In this document: piece by piece, positions 7,613 to 16,281 of the stretch
How the letters are laid out: every line of letters starts with the position of its first letter
Numbering within the stretch: position 1 is the stretch's first letter
Source of the DNA: Paraburkholderia panacisoli
GTDB taxonomy: Bacteria; Pseudomonadota; Gammaproteobacteria; Burkholderiales; Burkholderiaceae
Assembly (NCBI RefSeq): GCF_008369935.1
Contig: NZ_VTUZ01000027.1
Coordinates: 1-64,000 of the forward strand
Length of the DNA stretch: 64,000 nucleotides
Direction: 5' to 3'
Program-made: the position numbers and the translations under genes
The notes under the pieces: model-generated
Database searches by the model: none
Seen by the model: the letters and a program-made list of their open reading frames with translations, nothing else
What the model was told of the DNA's origin: nothing

Positions 7613-9199
7613 ATGGAGTCGAGCATCACAATGAACTCTCGCAATTTCAATATCGAGACCATCGGCATTGTCGGAACCGGTGCAATGGGTCGCGGCATTG
7701 CGCAGATCGCCGCGCTGGCGGGCCTGAAGGTGCGTCTGTACGACACCAACGCCGCTGCCGTCGGCGCTGCGCGCGATTACCTCGCCGAGACTTTCGCCAA
7801 ACTGACGTCCAAAGGCAAGCTCGACGAGGCCCGCTCCCTTGCGGCGCTCGCCAACGTCAGCGGCGCGCAAGCGCTCGGCGAACTGGCCGGCTGCGATCTG
7901 GTCATCGAGGCGATCGTCGAAAAGCTCGACGTGAAGCAGGCGCTCTTTCGCGAACTCGAAACCGTGGTGAGTGGCCGTTGCGTGCTGGCGTCCAACACGT
8001 CGTCACTGTCGATCACCGCGATCGCCGCCGGCTGCACCGATCCGTCACGCGTGGTCGGCTATCACTTCTTCAATCCCGTACCGTTGATGAAAGTCGTCGA
8101 GGTAATCGACGGACTGCGCAGCGACCCGGCCGCGGGCGACGCGCTGATGGACCTCGCGCGCCGCATGGGCCATACGCCAGTGCGCGCGAAGGATATGCCC
8201 GGCTTCATCGTGAATCACGCGGGACGCGGCATGAACACCGAGGGCCTGCGCGTGGCGGGCGAAGGCGTGGCGAGCTTTGCGGACATCGATCGCATCATGC
8301 GCGAGCAGGCGGGCTTTCGCCTCGGGCCGTTCGAGCTGCTGGACCTGACGGCGCTGGACGTCTCGCATCCGGTGATGGAGTCGATCTATCATCAGTTCTA
8401 CGAAGAGCCGCGCTTCACGCCGTCGCCGATCACCGGCACGCGGCTCGCGGGCGGACTGATCGGCCGCAAGACAGGCGAAGGCTTTTACCGCTACGTCGAC
8501 GGCAAGCAGCAGGTGGCGGCCGAAGCGCCCGCGCCCACCGAACTGCCGAAAAGCGTCTGGGTCAGCGCGCGTTATCCGCAAGCCCATGACGCTGTCGTGG
8601 AACTCATCAACAAAGCCGGCGTGAAGCTCGATGACGGCGCCGCGCCCGCAGCGGACTCGCTGATCGTCGTGACGCCGTTCGGCCATGACGCGACCACAGC
8701 GGCGGTCGACGAAGCGCTCGATGCGAGCCGCGTCGTCGCCATCGACGCGCTCTTCCCGCTCGTCGGCGCGCAACGCCGCACGCTGATGACCACGCCGGCC
8801 ACCACGCGCGCCGCACGCGACGCCGCGCATGCACTGTTCGCCGCCGACGGCGTGCCCGTCACCGTGATCCGCGACTCGACCGGCTTCGTCGCGCAACGCG
8901 TGGTGGCGACGATCGTCAACATCGGCTGCGACATCGCGCAAAAGCAGATCGCCACGCCGGACGACATCGATCTCGCCGTGACGCTCGGCCTCGGTTATCC
9001 GCGCGGCCCGCTCGCCCTCGGCGACGCGCTCGGCGCAAAAACCATCCTCGCGATTCTGCGCAACATGTTCAGCGTGCTCGGCGACCCGCGCTACCGTCCG
9101 TCGCCCTGGCTCGCGCGGCGCGCGCAACTCGGCCTGCCGCTGACCCAGCGCGACGCCGCGGACCTTCAATCGGACACACACACGGAGACCCACGCATGA
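7613..9199 (+). CDS. 3-hydroxyacyl-CoA dehydrogenase, two-domain form
   Basis: 528 residues; oxidises 3-hydroxyacyl-CoA to 3-oxoacyl-CoA with NAD. The Rossmann motif GIVGTGAMGRG is near residues 18-28, the catalytic histidine is in YHFFNPVPLMKVVEV, and PGFIVNHAGR starts the first helical dimerisation domain. A second, degenerate dehydrogenase/helical repeat occupies about 330-515 (DSTGFVAQRVVATIVN), as in PaaH-like long forms. ATG 7631 (MNSRNFN) is an alternative start and fits better if transcription begins after the -10-like hexamer at 7603. It is the first gene of a (+) acyl-CoA operon and overlaps the next gene by ATGA. The phenylacetate name paaH is not used because no paa genes are nearby. 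Confidence 0.88.
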   Translation: MESSITMNSRNFNIETIGIVGTGAMGRGIAQIAALAGLKVRLYDTNAAAVGAARDYLAETFAKLTSKGKLDEARSLAALANVSGAQALGELAGCDLVIEAIVEKLDVKQALFRELETVVSGRCVLASNTSSLSITAIAAGCTDPSRVVGYHFFNPVPLMKVVEVIDGLRSDPAAGDALMDLARRMGHTPVRAKDMPGFIVNHAGRGMNTEGLRVAGEGVASFADIDRIMREQAGFRLGPFELLDLTALDVSHPVMESIYHQFYEEPRFTPSPITGTRLAGGLIGRKTGEGFYRYVDGKQQVAAEAPAPTELPKSVWVSARYPQAHDAVVELINKAGVKLDDGAAPAADSLIVVTPFGHDATTAAVDEALDASRVVAIDALFPLVGAQRRTLMTTPATTRAARDAAHALFAADGVPVTVIRDSTGFVAQRVVATIVNIGCDIAQKQIATPDDIDLAVTLGLGYPRGPLALGDALGAKTILAILRNMFSVLGDPRYRPSPWLARRAQLGLPLTQRDAADLQSDTHTETHA

Positions 9200-9984
9200 G
9201 CGCCGAACTGCTGACCTCGCGACCGACCGAAAGCGAATCGACACTGATCCTCACGCTGTCGAACCCCGGCGCACGCAACGCGCTGCATCCGGACATGTAT
9301 GCGGCCGGGATCGAAGCGCTCGACTCGGTGGAGCGCGATCCGTCGATCCGCGCCGTCGTGATCACCGGCGCCGACAACTTTTTTTGCGCGGGCGGCAATC
9401 TGAACCGCCTGCTCGAAAACCGCGCGAAAGATCCAGCCGTGCAAGCGGAAAGCATCGATCTGCTCGGCCAATGGATTTCGGCGCTGCGCCTGTCGTCGAA
9501 GCCGGTGATCGCCGCGGTCGATGGCGCCGCCGCGGGCGCGGGATTCTCGCTCGCGCTCGCGTGCGACCTGATCGTGGCCGCGGACGACGCCAAATTCGTG
9601 ATGTCGTATGCACGCGTGGGCCTGACGCCCGACGGCGGCGGCTCGTGGTTCCTCGCTCAGGCGCTGCCGCGCCAGCTGGCCACCGAAGTGCTGATCGAAG
9701 GCAAGCCGATCGGCGCCGCGCGTCTGCACGAACTGGGCGTCGTCAACAAACTGACCAAGGCCGGCACCGCACGCGACACCGCTGTTGCCTGGGCCGACGA
9801 ACTCGGCAAGATCTCGCCCAATTCGGTCGCCCGCATCAAAGGGTTGATCGGTGCTGCCGGCACGCAACCGCTGGCTGACCATCTGATCGCCGAGCGCGAC
9901 AGCTTCGTCGCGTCGCTGCATCACCGCGACGGTCTCGAGGGGATTTCCGCGTTCCTCGAAAAACGCGCTCCGGTCTACAAATAA
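9196..9984 (+). CDS. Enoyl-CoA hydratase/isomerase family protein
   Basis: 262 residues, crotonase fold. The oxyanion-hole segments are ITGADNFFCAGGNLNRL (about 56-72) and AAVDGAAAGAGFSLALACD (about 103-121). The position of the usual second glutamate is filled by the SYARVGLTPDGG stretch, which has no Glu, so isomerase or another crotonase chemistry is possible. Translation is coupled to the dehydrogenase gene through an ATGA overlap. It likely acts on the same acyl-CoA substrate in the cytoplasm. Confidence 0.85.
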   Translation: MSAELLTSRPTESESTLILTLSNPGARNALHPDMYAAGIEALDSVERDPSIRAVVITGADNFFCAGGNLNRLLENRAKDPAVQAESIDLLGQWISALRLSSKPVIAAVDGAAAGAGFSLALACDLIVAADDAKFVMSYARVGLTPDGGGSWFLAQALPRQLATEVLIEGKPIGAARLHELGVVNKLTKAGTARDTAVAWADELGKISPNSVARIKGLIGAAGTQPLADHLIAERDSFVASLHHRDGLEGISAFLEKRAPVYK

Positions 9985-10017
9985 ACCGCGCGTAAACCAG
10001 GAGTGAACCCAGCCACC

Positions 10018-10734
10018 ATGCCCGACTACCAACTGCCCAAACGCCGCCGCATTTTCCTGATGCGTCACGGCGACGTCACCTACTTCGACGACTCCGGCCG
10101 CACGATCGACCCCGAGACCGTGCCCCTGAACGCGAACGGCCGCGAACAGGCGAGTGCGGCGGGCCGCGTGTTCGCCGAACAGCAGGTGCGGTTCGACCGC
10201 GTGATCGTCAGCGGTTTGCCGCGTACGGTTGAAACCGCGCAGCGGGTGCTGGCCGAAACCGGCCAGCACATCGAACTCGAGATCGAGCCCGCGTGGCAGG
10301 AGATTCGCGGCGGCAAGCTCGGCAGCATTCCGCAGCAGGATATCGAGGCGGCTTTTCTCGGCGTGTTCGACGGCATCGTGCCGGAAAGCACGCGCTTTCT
10401 CGACGGCGAAACCATCGGCGCATTGTTCGATCGCGTGCTGCCGGCGGTCGTGGCGCTACGCGAGGACAGTTCATGGGACACCGTGCTGCTGGTCCTGCAT
10501 GGCGGCGTGAACCGCGCCATCCTGTCGCATGCGATCACCGCGGGCGGGCGCACGTTCTTCGGCCATCTGTCGCAGGCCACCGGCTGCATCAACGCGCTCG
10601 ACGTCGGCGCCGCGCCGCGCGACTGGGTGCTGCGCACGCTCAACTATTCACCACCGTCGCCGCTGCATCGCGACGTGCGCAACACCACGATGGAAATGCT
10701 CTACGCACAATTCATTCAATACAAGCGTCGCTGA
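10018..10734 (+). CDS. Histidine phosphatase family protein
   Basis: 238 residues with the RHG motif FLMRHGDVTYF near the N terminus, where His becomes phosphorylated, SGLPRTVETA as the second Arg motif, and VLHGGVNRAIL with the second catalytic His. It belongs to the phosphoglycerate mutase-like branch. ATG 10018 is chosen because the upstream GTG at 10003 overlaps the only GGAG sequence. Between an enoyl-CoA hydratase and an APH-type kinase it may remove a phosphate from an acyl intermediate or product; that role is inference from position. Confidence 0.8.
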   Translation: MPDYQLPKRRRIFLMRHGDVTYFDDSGRTIDPETVPLNANGREQASAAGRVFAEQQVRFDRVIVSGLPRTVETAQRVLAETGQHIELEIEPAWQEIRGGKLGSIPQQDIEAAFLGVFDGIVPESTRFLDGETIGALFDRVLPAVVALREDSSWDTVLLVLHGGVNRAILSHAITAGGRTFFGHLSQATGCINALDVGAAPRDWVLRTLNYSPPSPLHRDVRNTTMEMLYAQFIQYKRR

Positions 10735-10754
10735 ACCCGAACTGGAGGAGACAC

Positions 10755-11861
10755 ATGGTGAAAGCCACACAGACCGGCGAACCCGAGCACAAGCCGGATT
10801 ATTCGTCCTTCGAGGGCACACGCCCGGTCAACGAGCGGCAGCGCTTCGACAGTGACGCGCTCGCCGCGTGGCTGACCCAGCATGTCGACGGGTTTTCCGG
10901 ACCGCTCACGCTGGAGCAATTCGCCGGCGGCCAGTCCAATCCCACCTTCAAACTGGTCACGCCGTCGCGCTCGTACGTGATGCGCGCGAAGCCCGGCCCC
11001 GCCGCGAAACTGCTGCCGTCCGCGCACGCCGTCGAACGTGAATACCGCGTGATGCGCGCGCTGGCCGACACCGAAGTACCGGTCGCGCAAATGCTTGCGC
11101 TGTGCGAGGACGAAAGCGTGATCGGCCGTGCGTTCTACGTGATGGAGTTCGTCGAAGGCCGCGTGTTGTGGGACCAGTCGCTGCCCGGCATGACGCCCGC
11201 CGAACGCGCGGCGATCTACGATGAAATGAACCGGGTGATCGCGGCGTTGCACAGCGTCGACGTAGAAGCCGCGGATCTCGCCGACTACGGCAAGCCTGGC
11301 AATTACTTCGCGCGCCAGATCGGCCGCTGGAGCAAGCAGTACCTTGCGTCCGAGACCGAACCGATCGACGCGATGCAGCGCCTGATCGAATGGCTGCCGC
11401 AGCATATGCCGGCCGAAACGGGCGCGCGCGCATCGGTCGTGCATGGCGACTACCGGCTCGACAATCTGATCTTCCATCCGCACGAACCGCGCGTGCTCGC
11501 GGTGCTCGACTGGGAGTTGTCCACACTTGGCGATCCGCTCGCCGACTTCGCCTATCACTGCATGGCATGGCATGTCGATCCGGCGCAATTCCGCGGCATC
11601 GCGGGTCTGGATTGGGCCACGCTCGGCATTCCCGATGAAGCCCAATACGTCGAACGTTATTGCAAGCGGACCGGCTTCGAGATTCACGGCGACTGGAATT
11701 TCTACCTGGCGTACAACATGTTCCGCATCGCCGCGATCCTGCAAGGGATCATGAAGCGCGTCGTCGACGGCACCGCGGCCAGCGCGCAGGCGCTCGATGC
11801 CGGGCGTCGCGCGAAGCCGATGGCCGAGCTTGCATGGCGCTACGCGCAGAAAGTGCGTTAG
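10755..11861 (+). CDS. APH-type phosphotransferase (LvaA/ACAD10-11 kinase-like)
   Basis: 368 residues, aminoglycoside phosphotransferase fold. The glycine-rich N-lobe GGQSNPTFKLV, the catalytic loop VVHGDYRLDN (about 228-237) and the metal-binding VLDWELSTLGDPLADF are all intact. GGAG lies ten bases before ATG 10755. Kinases of this group phosphorylate the hydroxyl of 4-hydroxyacyl-CoA, as in LvaA of Pseudomonas putida levulinate catabolism and the N-terminal domain of human ACAD10/ACAD11. The next gene encodes the matching acyl-CoA dehydrogenase, which supports that role here. Antibiotic resistance is unlikely given the context. Confidence 0.85.
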   Translation: MVKATQTGEPEHKPDYSSFEGTRPVNERQRFDSDALAAWLTQHVDGFSGPLTLEQFAGGQSNPTFKLVTPSRSYVMRAKPGPAAKLLPSAHAVEREYRVMRALADTEVPVAQMLALCEDESVIGRAFYVMEFVEGRVLWDQSLPGMTPAERAAIYDEMNRVIAALHSVDVEAADLADYGKPGNYFARQIGRWSKQYLASETEPIDAMQRLIEWLPQHMPAETGARASVVHGDYRLDNLIFHPHEPRVLAVLDWELSTLGDPLADFAYHCMAWHVDPAQFRGIAGLDWATLGIPDEAQYVERYCKRTGFEIHGDWNFYLAYNMFRIAAILQGIMKRVVDGTAASAQALDAGRRAKPMAELAWRYAQKVR

Positions 11862-11945
11862 CCGGGTTTGCGAGCCGAGCTACGCGCCCCAGGCTACGCG
11901 CCCCGATCCAACATCATCCGCTGTCCGTTACCCGCGAGGTCTCAG

Positions 11946-13205
11946 ATGAATTTCGATTACACCCCGAAGGTTCAGGCATTGCGCGAAAAGCTGCTCGCTT
12001 TCTTCGACGAGCACATTTATCCGAACGAGCAGGTGTTCTATGCGGAGATTGCCCGCAATCGCCAGAACGGCAATGCATGGCTGCCGACCGAGCTGATCGA
12101 ACAACTCAAACAGAAGGCGCGCGACGCCGGCTTGTGGAACCTGTTCCTGCCCGAATCGACGCGCGGCGCCGGGCTGACGAATCTCGAATACGCGCCGCTG
12201 TGCGAGATCATGGGCCGCGTGCCCTGGGCGCCGGAAGTATTCAACTGCAACGCGCCCGATACCGGCAACATGGAGACGATCGAGCGCTACGGCAGCGAAG
12301 ACAACAAGCGCGAGTGGCTCGAACCGCTGCTGCAAGGGCAGATCCGGTCGGCGTTTCTGATGACCGAGCCGGAAGTGGCGTCGTCCGATGCGACCAATAT
12401 CCAGACCAGCATCGTGCGCGATGGCGACTACTACGTGATCAACGGCCACAAGTGGTGGTCATCCGGCGCGGGCGATCCGCGCTGCAAGGTCTACATCGTG
12501 ATGGGCAAGACCGATCCCGACGCGCCGCGCCACCAGCAGCAGTCGATGATCCTCGTTCCTGCCGACGCCGCCGGCATCACCGTGCACCGCCCGCTCACCG
12601 TGTTCGGCTACGACGATGCGCCGCACGGCCACATGGATATCACGCTCGACAACGTGCGCGTGCCCGCCACCAACCTGCTGCTCGGCGAAGGCCGCGGCTT
12701 CGAAATCGCCCAGGGCCGGCTCGGGCCGGGACGCATCCATCACTGCATGCGTTTGATCGGACTCGCCGAGCGCGCGCTCGAACTGATGGCGAAACGCTCG
12801 CTGCAACGCGTCGCATTCGGCAAGCCGGTTGCGGCGCAAGGCGTCACCCAGGAGCGCCTCGCCGAGGCCCGCTGCATGATCGAACAGGCGCGCCTTCTGA
12901 CGCTGAAAACCGCGTACATGATGGACACCGTCGGCAACAAGGGCGCGCGCGGCGAGATCGCGATGATCAAGGTGGTCGCGCCGAACATGGCGTGCCAGGT
13001 GATCGACTGGGCGATCCAGGCGCATGGCGGCGGCGGCGTCAGCGACGACTTCCCGCTCGCGTATGCGTACGCATCGGCAAGAACGTTGCGCTTCGCCGAC
13101 GGCCCCGACGAAGTACACCGCAACGCCATTGCCAAGCTCGAACTCGCGCGTCATATGGATGCGGGCGCGTCCGCTCGCGCGGAGATGCCGGTCACGCGGG
13201 TCTGA
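11946..13205 (+). CDS. Acyl-CoA dehydrogenase (LvaC/ACAD11-like)
   Basis: 419 residues. FAD-binding and acyl-CoA dehydrogenase segments are clear: FLMTEPEVASSDATNIQ, HKWWSSGAGDPRCKVY, RIHHCMRLIGLAERALELM and the C-terminal QAHGGGGVSDDFPLAYAYA. The HKWWSSGA and RIHHCMR patterns are typical of the ACAD10/11 branch. In that branch the enzyme works with a kinase that phosphorylates a 4-hydroxyacyl-CoA and helps convert it to a 3-hydroxyacyl-CoA. GAGG precedes ATG 11946. The kinase gene is immediately upstream (84-bp gap). Confidence 0.88.
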   Translation: MNFDYTPKVQALREKLLAFFDEHIYPNEQVFYAEIARNRQNGNAWLPTELIEQLKQKARDAGLWNLFLPESTRGAGLTNLEYAPLCEIMGRVPWAPEVFNCNAPDTGNMETIERYGSEDNKREWLEPLLQGQIRSAFLMTEPEVASSDATNIQTSIVRDGDYYVINGHKWWSSGAGDPRCKVYIVMGKTDPDAPRHQQQSMILVPADAAGITVHRPLTVFGYDDAPHGHMDITLDNVRVPATNLLLGEGRGFEIAQGRLGPGRIHHCMRLIGLAERALELMAKRSLQRVAFGKPVAAQGVTQERLAEARCMIEQARLLTLKTAYMMDTVGNKGARGEIAMIKVVAPNMACQVIDWAIQAHGGGGVSDDFPLAYAYASARTLRFADGPDEVHRNAIAKLELARHMDAGASARAEMPVTRV

Positions 13206-13346
13206 GCCTGTCTGTGTGCGCGGGTTGGTTGCAGACGGCGCGAGCCGCCTGCCGCATCCCAAGCAGCATCGTGCGATCTATGCTCTAATTTTCGTCAATG
13301 TCGGCGCCCTGTTTTGCGGCGCCGCTTTCACGAACAAGGAGCCAGA

Positions 13347-14048
13347 ATGATCGATGTCTATAGCTGGGCGACCCCGAACGGCCACAAGGTTCACATCATG
13401 CTAGAAGAGACGGGCCTACCGTACAACGTGCACGCTGTGAACATCGGCGCAGGAGACCAGTTCACACCCGAATTTCTCGCGATCAGCCCGAACAACAAGA
13501 TCCCGGCGATCGTCGATTCCGAGGGTCCGAAAAGCGCCGACGGCAAATCGTTCGCACTGTTCGAGTCCGGCGCGATCCTGATTTATCTCGCCGAGAAAAC
13601 CGGCAAGTTTCTGCCGTCCGATCCGGGCGCGCGCTATACGGTGCTGCAATGGCTGATGTTCCAGATGGGCGGCCTGGGTCCGATGCTTGGGCAAACGCAC
13701 CACTTCCGCATCTATGCGCCCGAGAAGCTCGACTATGCGATCAATCGCTACACGAACGAAACGCGGCGCCTGTATGGCGTAATGGACACGCAACTCGGCA
13801 AGACGCAGTACCTCGCGGGCAACGACTATACGATCGCGGACATCGCCGCCTTTCCGTGGACACGCTCATGGCAAAACCAGGGCGTCGAACTCGATGCGTT
13901 TCCAAACGTGAAACGCTGGCACGAAGAGATTGCGGCGCGGCCGGCGGTGGTGCGCGGCGTCGAAGTGCTGGCGTCCGCCCGTGTACCGCTGATGGACGAC
14001 AAGGCGAAAGAAGTGCTGTTCGGCGCGACGCAATACGCGAAGCATTAG
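13347..14048 (+). CDS. Nu-class glutathione S-transferase, YfcG-like disulfide oxidoreductase
   Basis: 233 residues. The sequence reads closely like Escherichia coli YfcG: a WATPNGHKVHIMLEE N-terminus with the conserved Thr-Pro-Asn, FLAISPNNKIPAIVD with the cis-proline, ALFESGAILIYLAEKTG, and GGLGPMLGQTHHF. Nu-class members reduce disulfides using bound glutathione rather than conjugating xenobiotics. AAGGAG precedes ATG 13347 by seven bases. It is the last (+) gene before a strong terminator and may be a separate unit from the acyl-CoA genes, which end 141 bp upstream. Confidence 0.87.
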   Translation: MIDVYSWATPNGHKVHIMLEETGLPYNVHAVNIGAGDQFTPEFLAISPNNKIPAIVDSEGPKSADGKSFALFESGAILIYLAEKTGKFLPSDPGARYTVLQWLMFQMGGLGPMLGQTHHFRIYAPEKLDYAINRYTNETRRLYGVMDTQLGKTQYLAGNDYTIADIAAFPWTRSWQNQGVELDAFPNVKRWHEEIAARPAVVRGVEVLASARVPLMDDKAKEVLFGATQYAKH

Positions 14049-14115
14049 TTTTTGCGGCGACGCACCGGCGTTGGCAGTTGCCTCCGCTGGCCGCCTACAC
14101 CACGGCAGCAATAAG

Positions 14116-14153
14116 AAAGCGCGAACGGCATGAATGCCGTTCGCGCTTTTTCT
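14116..14153. terminator. Bidirectional terminator
   Basis: Perfect 15-base arms at 14116-14130 and 14135-14149 with loop TGAA, then TTTTC. It separates the convergent GST (+) and MaoC (-) genes and has the A/T flanks needed to act in both directions. Confidence 0.85.
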
Positions 14154-14176
14154 TGCGACATGTCCGCGCCGCAGCG

Positions 14177-14653
14177 TTAAAAGTAATGCCGCGTGATGAA
14201 CTCCGCGACGCACACCGGACGGTCACTGCCCTGCTTCTCCAACGTCACGGTCCACTCCACCTGCACGCCCGCGTTGTCGATGTCGCCGACGGATTCCACT
14301 GCGAATTTCCCACGCAGCTGCGAACCGACCAGCACCGGTGATGTGAACCGCACGCGGTTCAGTCCGTAGTTGACGCCCATGCGTTGTTCGAGCGCTAGCG
14401 TCTTGCCCAGCAAAGCAGGGATCAACGACAGCGTGAGAAAACCATGCGCGACCGGACCACCGAATGGCGACTCGCGCCTTGCCCGCTCCGGGTCGACATG
14501 AATCCATTGGTGATCGCCGGTGGCCTCGGCGAAACGGTCGACCTTGGTCTGATCGACCGTCAACCACTCACTGTGCAACGGCTCGGCACCGACCAGCGCA
14601 CGCAAGGCCGCCGCATTGCGGAAGGCAGCGACAGGCGCCGCGCTGGCCGTCAT
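14177..14653 (-). CDS. MaoC-like (R)-enoyl-CoA hydratase, second subunit
   Basis: 158 residues, single hotdog domain. The hydratase 2 signature is present: DRFAEATGDHQWIHVDPERA followed by FGGPVAHGFLTLSL, with the catalytic Asp/His in GDHQWIHVD. ATG 14653 overlaps the stop of the previous MaoC gene (ATGA), so the two are translationally coupled. Paired small MaoC proteins can form heteromeric hydratases, as in actinobacterial sterol catabolism. It is the last gene of the (-) acyl-CoA operon. Confidence 0.85.
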   Translation of the reverse strand: MTASAAPVAAFRNAAALRALVGAEPLHSEWLTVDQTKVDRFAEATGDHQWIHVDPERARRESPFGGPVAHGFLTLSLIPALLGKTLALEQRMGVNYGLNRVRFTSPVLVGSQLRGKFAVESVGDIDNAGVQVEWTVTLEKQGSDRPVCVAEFITRHYF

Positions 14654-15108
14654 GATAAGGCTCGCGGATTGGACAGCCCGAACATGCCCTTCGAGCGCAC
14701 CGTGATCACTGTTTCGCCATGCTGATTGATTCCCTCCCAACACGTCGACACGATGCCGCGATCCGGTTTGCTCTCCGAAACGCGCTTGTCGACCACGACG
14801 TTCATCATCGTAATCGTGTCGCCGACGCGCACCGGCTTCAGCCAGCGAATCTCGTCGATGCCGGGCGAGCCCATCGACGTCGAGTCCGCGAGCACGTTGC
14901 GCACCAGCATGCCCATCATCACCGAACAGGTATGCCAGCCGCTTGCCACCAGGCCGCGAAACGGCGACTCGGCCGCCGCGGCTTCGTCCAGATGAAACGG
15001 CTGCGGATCGAACTTCTGCGCGAATTCGACGATCTCCTCACGCGTGAACGTGTGTTTGCCGACTTCGATGGTCGTACCGACCACCATGTCCTCGAAACTG
15101 ACTCTCAT
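14650..15108 (-). CDS. MaoC family dehydratase, first subunit
   Basis: 152 residues, hotdog fold. FTREEIVEFAQKFDPQPFH carries the Asp, and FRGLVASGWHTCSVMMGML replaces the usual AHG motif with ASGWHT, a pattern common in the MaoC group whose members lack or alter the classic catalytic His. It may therefore be the structural or binding partner of the neighbour at 14177. AGGAGG-like text (aaaaaggaggtgcgacc) precedes ATG 15108. It sits 35 bp downstream of the acyl-CoA dehydrogenase gene. Confidence 0.85.
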   Translation of the reverse strand: MRVSFEDMVVGTTIEVGKHTFTREEIVEFAQKFDPQPFHLDEAAAAESPFRGLVASGWHTCSVMMGMLVRNVLADSTSMGSPGIDEIRWLKPVRVGDTITMMNVVVDKRVSESKPDRGIVSTCWEGINQHGETVITVRSKGMFGLSNPRALS

Positions 15109-15143
15109 GGTCGCACCTCCTTTTTATCCGGTTGAGCGGGCGA

Positions 15144-16271
15144 TCAGGCTTCGGCGGTCGCGAAGCCGGGCAACGCGGCAAACCGCGCGAGATGGTGATC
15201 GACATCGCCCAGCGTGGTTTCGATGATGGCGAGGCGCTTGAACAGATGCGCCGCGGCCACTTCGTTCGTGACGCCCATACCGCCATGCAGCTGAACCGCC
15301 TGCTGCCCGACGAAGCGCGCGGCCTGACCGACCCGGACCTTGGCTGCCGAGACCGCGCGGCGACGCTCGTCGGCGTCTTCGCTGCTGTAGCGCATGGCGG
15401 CCAGATAGGTGATCGAACGCGCCTGCTCAGCGTGAATCAGCATTTCGACCATTCGATGCTGCAACGCCTGAAAGCGTGCGATCGGCTGGCCGAATTGCTG
15501 TCGCGTCTTGGTGTAGTCGACAGTCGCGATATTCAGCGCGTCGAGCGCGCCGATCGCCTCTGCGCACAGCAGCAAGGTGCCGTAGTCCGCGATATGTTCG
15601 AGCGCCGCCGCGCCCGCATGTTTGCCGGCGAGCCGGCGCGCGGGAGTGCTGTTGAACACGAGCGTGGCGGCGCGTTGACCGTCGATCGTGCGGTAGTCCG
15701 TGATCTCGACGCCGGCCGCGTCGCGCGCGACGACAAAGAGCGCGATCTCGCCGTTCAACCGGGCCGGCACGATCCACGCGTGCGCTTGCGCGCCATGCAG
15801 CACGACCGATTTCGTGCCGCTCAATGTCTGCTGTTCGCCCTCCGCGCTCGCGGTCGTGGCGACTTCAAACAGGTCGTAGCGCGCGTGCGGCTCGTGAAAT
15901 GCGACGGCCAGCATGATCTCGCCCTGCGCGGCGCGTTCAAGCAATGACGCGTCTTCGCCCTCGCCGGCGCCTGCCAGGCGCAGCGCCTCGATGCCGACCG
16001 CGGTCGCCCAATAGGGTTCGACGACCAGTGCGCGGCCGAGCTCCTGCATGACCACCAGCATATCGATGGGGCCGCCGTTGAATCCGCCTTGCGCTTCGGG
16101 CACGGGCAATGCAGTCAAGCCCAGTTCCGTCAAGGCGGCCCACTGTGTGTCCGACACACCGGCCTCCGAGCGCACGATCGCCTGACGTGCTTCGAAGCCG
16201 TAGCTCTTGTCCAGATAGCGGCGCAGCGCGTCGGCGAATTGCTGCTGTTCGTCGTTGAAAGTGAAGTCCAT
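15144..16271 (-). CDS. Acyl-CoA dehydrogenase, short subunit
   Basis: 375 residues. It has the N-terminal helical domain (MDFTFNDEQQQFADALRRYL), a middle beta domain and the C-terminal motif QLHGGMGVTNEVAAAHLFKR, where the Glu is a candidate catalytic base. The middle domain is weakly conserved around the FAD contacts. Adjacent short and long acyl-CoA dehydrogenases of this kind often form alpha2-beta2 heterotetramers that act on bulky acyl-CoAs such as steroid or terpenoid side chains. The gene starts 10 bp after the stop of its partner. Confidence 0.87.
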   Translation of the reverse strand: MDFTFNDEQQQFADALRRYLDKSYGFEARQAIVRSEAGVSDTQWAALTELGLTALPVPEAQGGFNGGPIDMLVVMQELGRALVVEPYWATAVGIEALRLAGAGEGEDASLLERAAQGEIMLAVAFHEPHARYDLFEVATTASAEGEQQTLSGTKSVVLHGAQAHAWIVPARLNGEIALFVVARDAAGVEITDYRTIDGQRAATLVFNSTPARRLAGKHAGAAALEHIADYGTLLLCAEAIGALDALNIATVDYTKTRQQFGQPIARFQALQHRMVEMLIHAEQARSITYLAAMRYSSEDADERRRAVSAAKVRVGQAARFVGQQAVQLHGGMGVTNEVAAAHLFKRLAIIETTLGDVDHHLARFAALPGFATAEA

Positions 16272-16281
16272 GCGCAGCTCC

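Noticed and set aside
10755..11861. Aminoglycoside resistance gene
   Set aside because: The APH fold is shared, but the adjacent ACAD11-like dehydrogenase and acyl-CoA operon point to a metabolic kinase.
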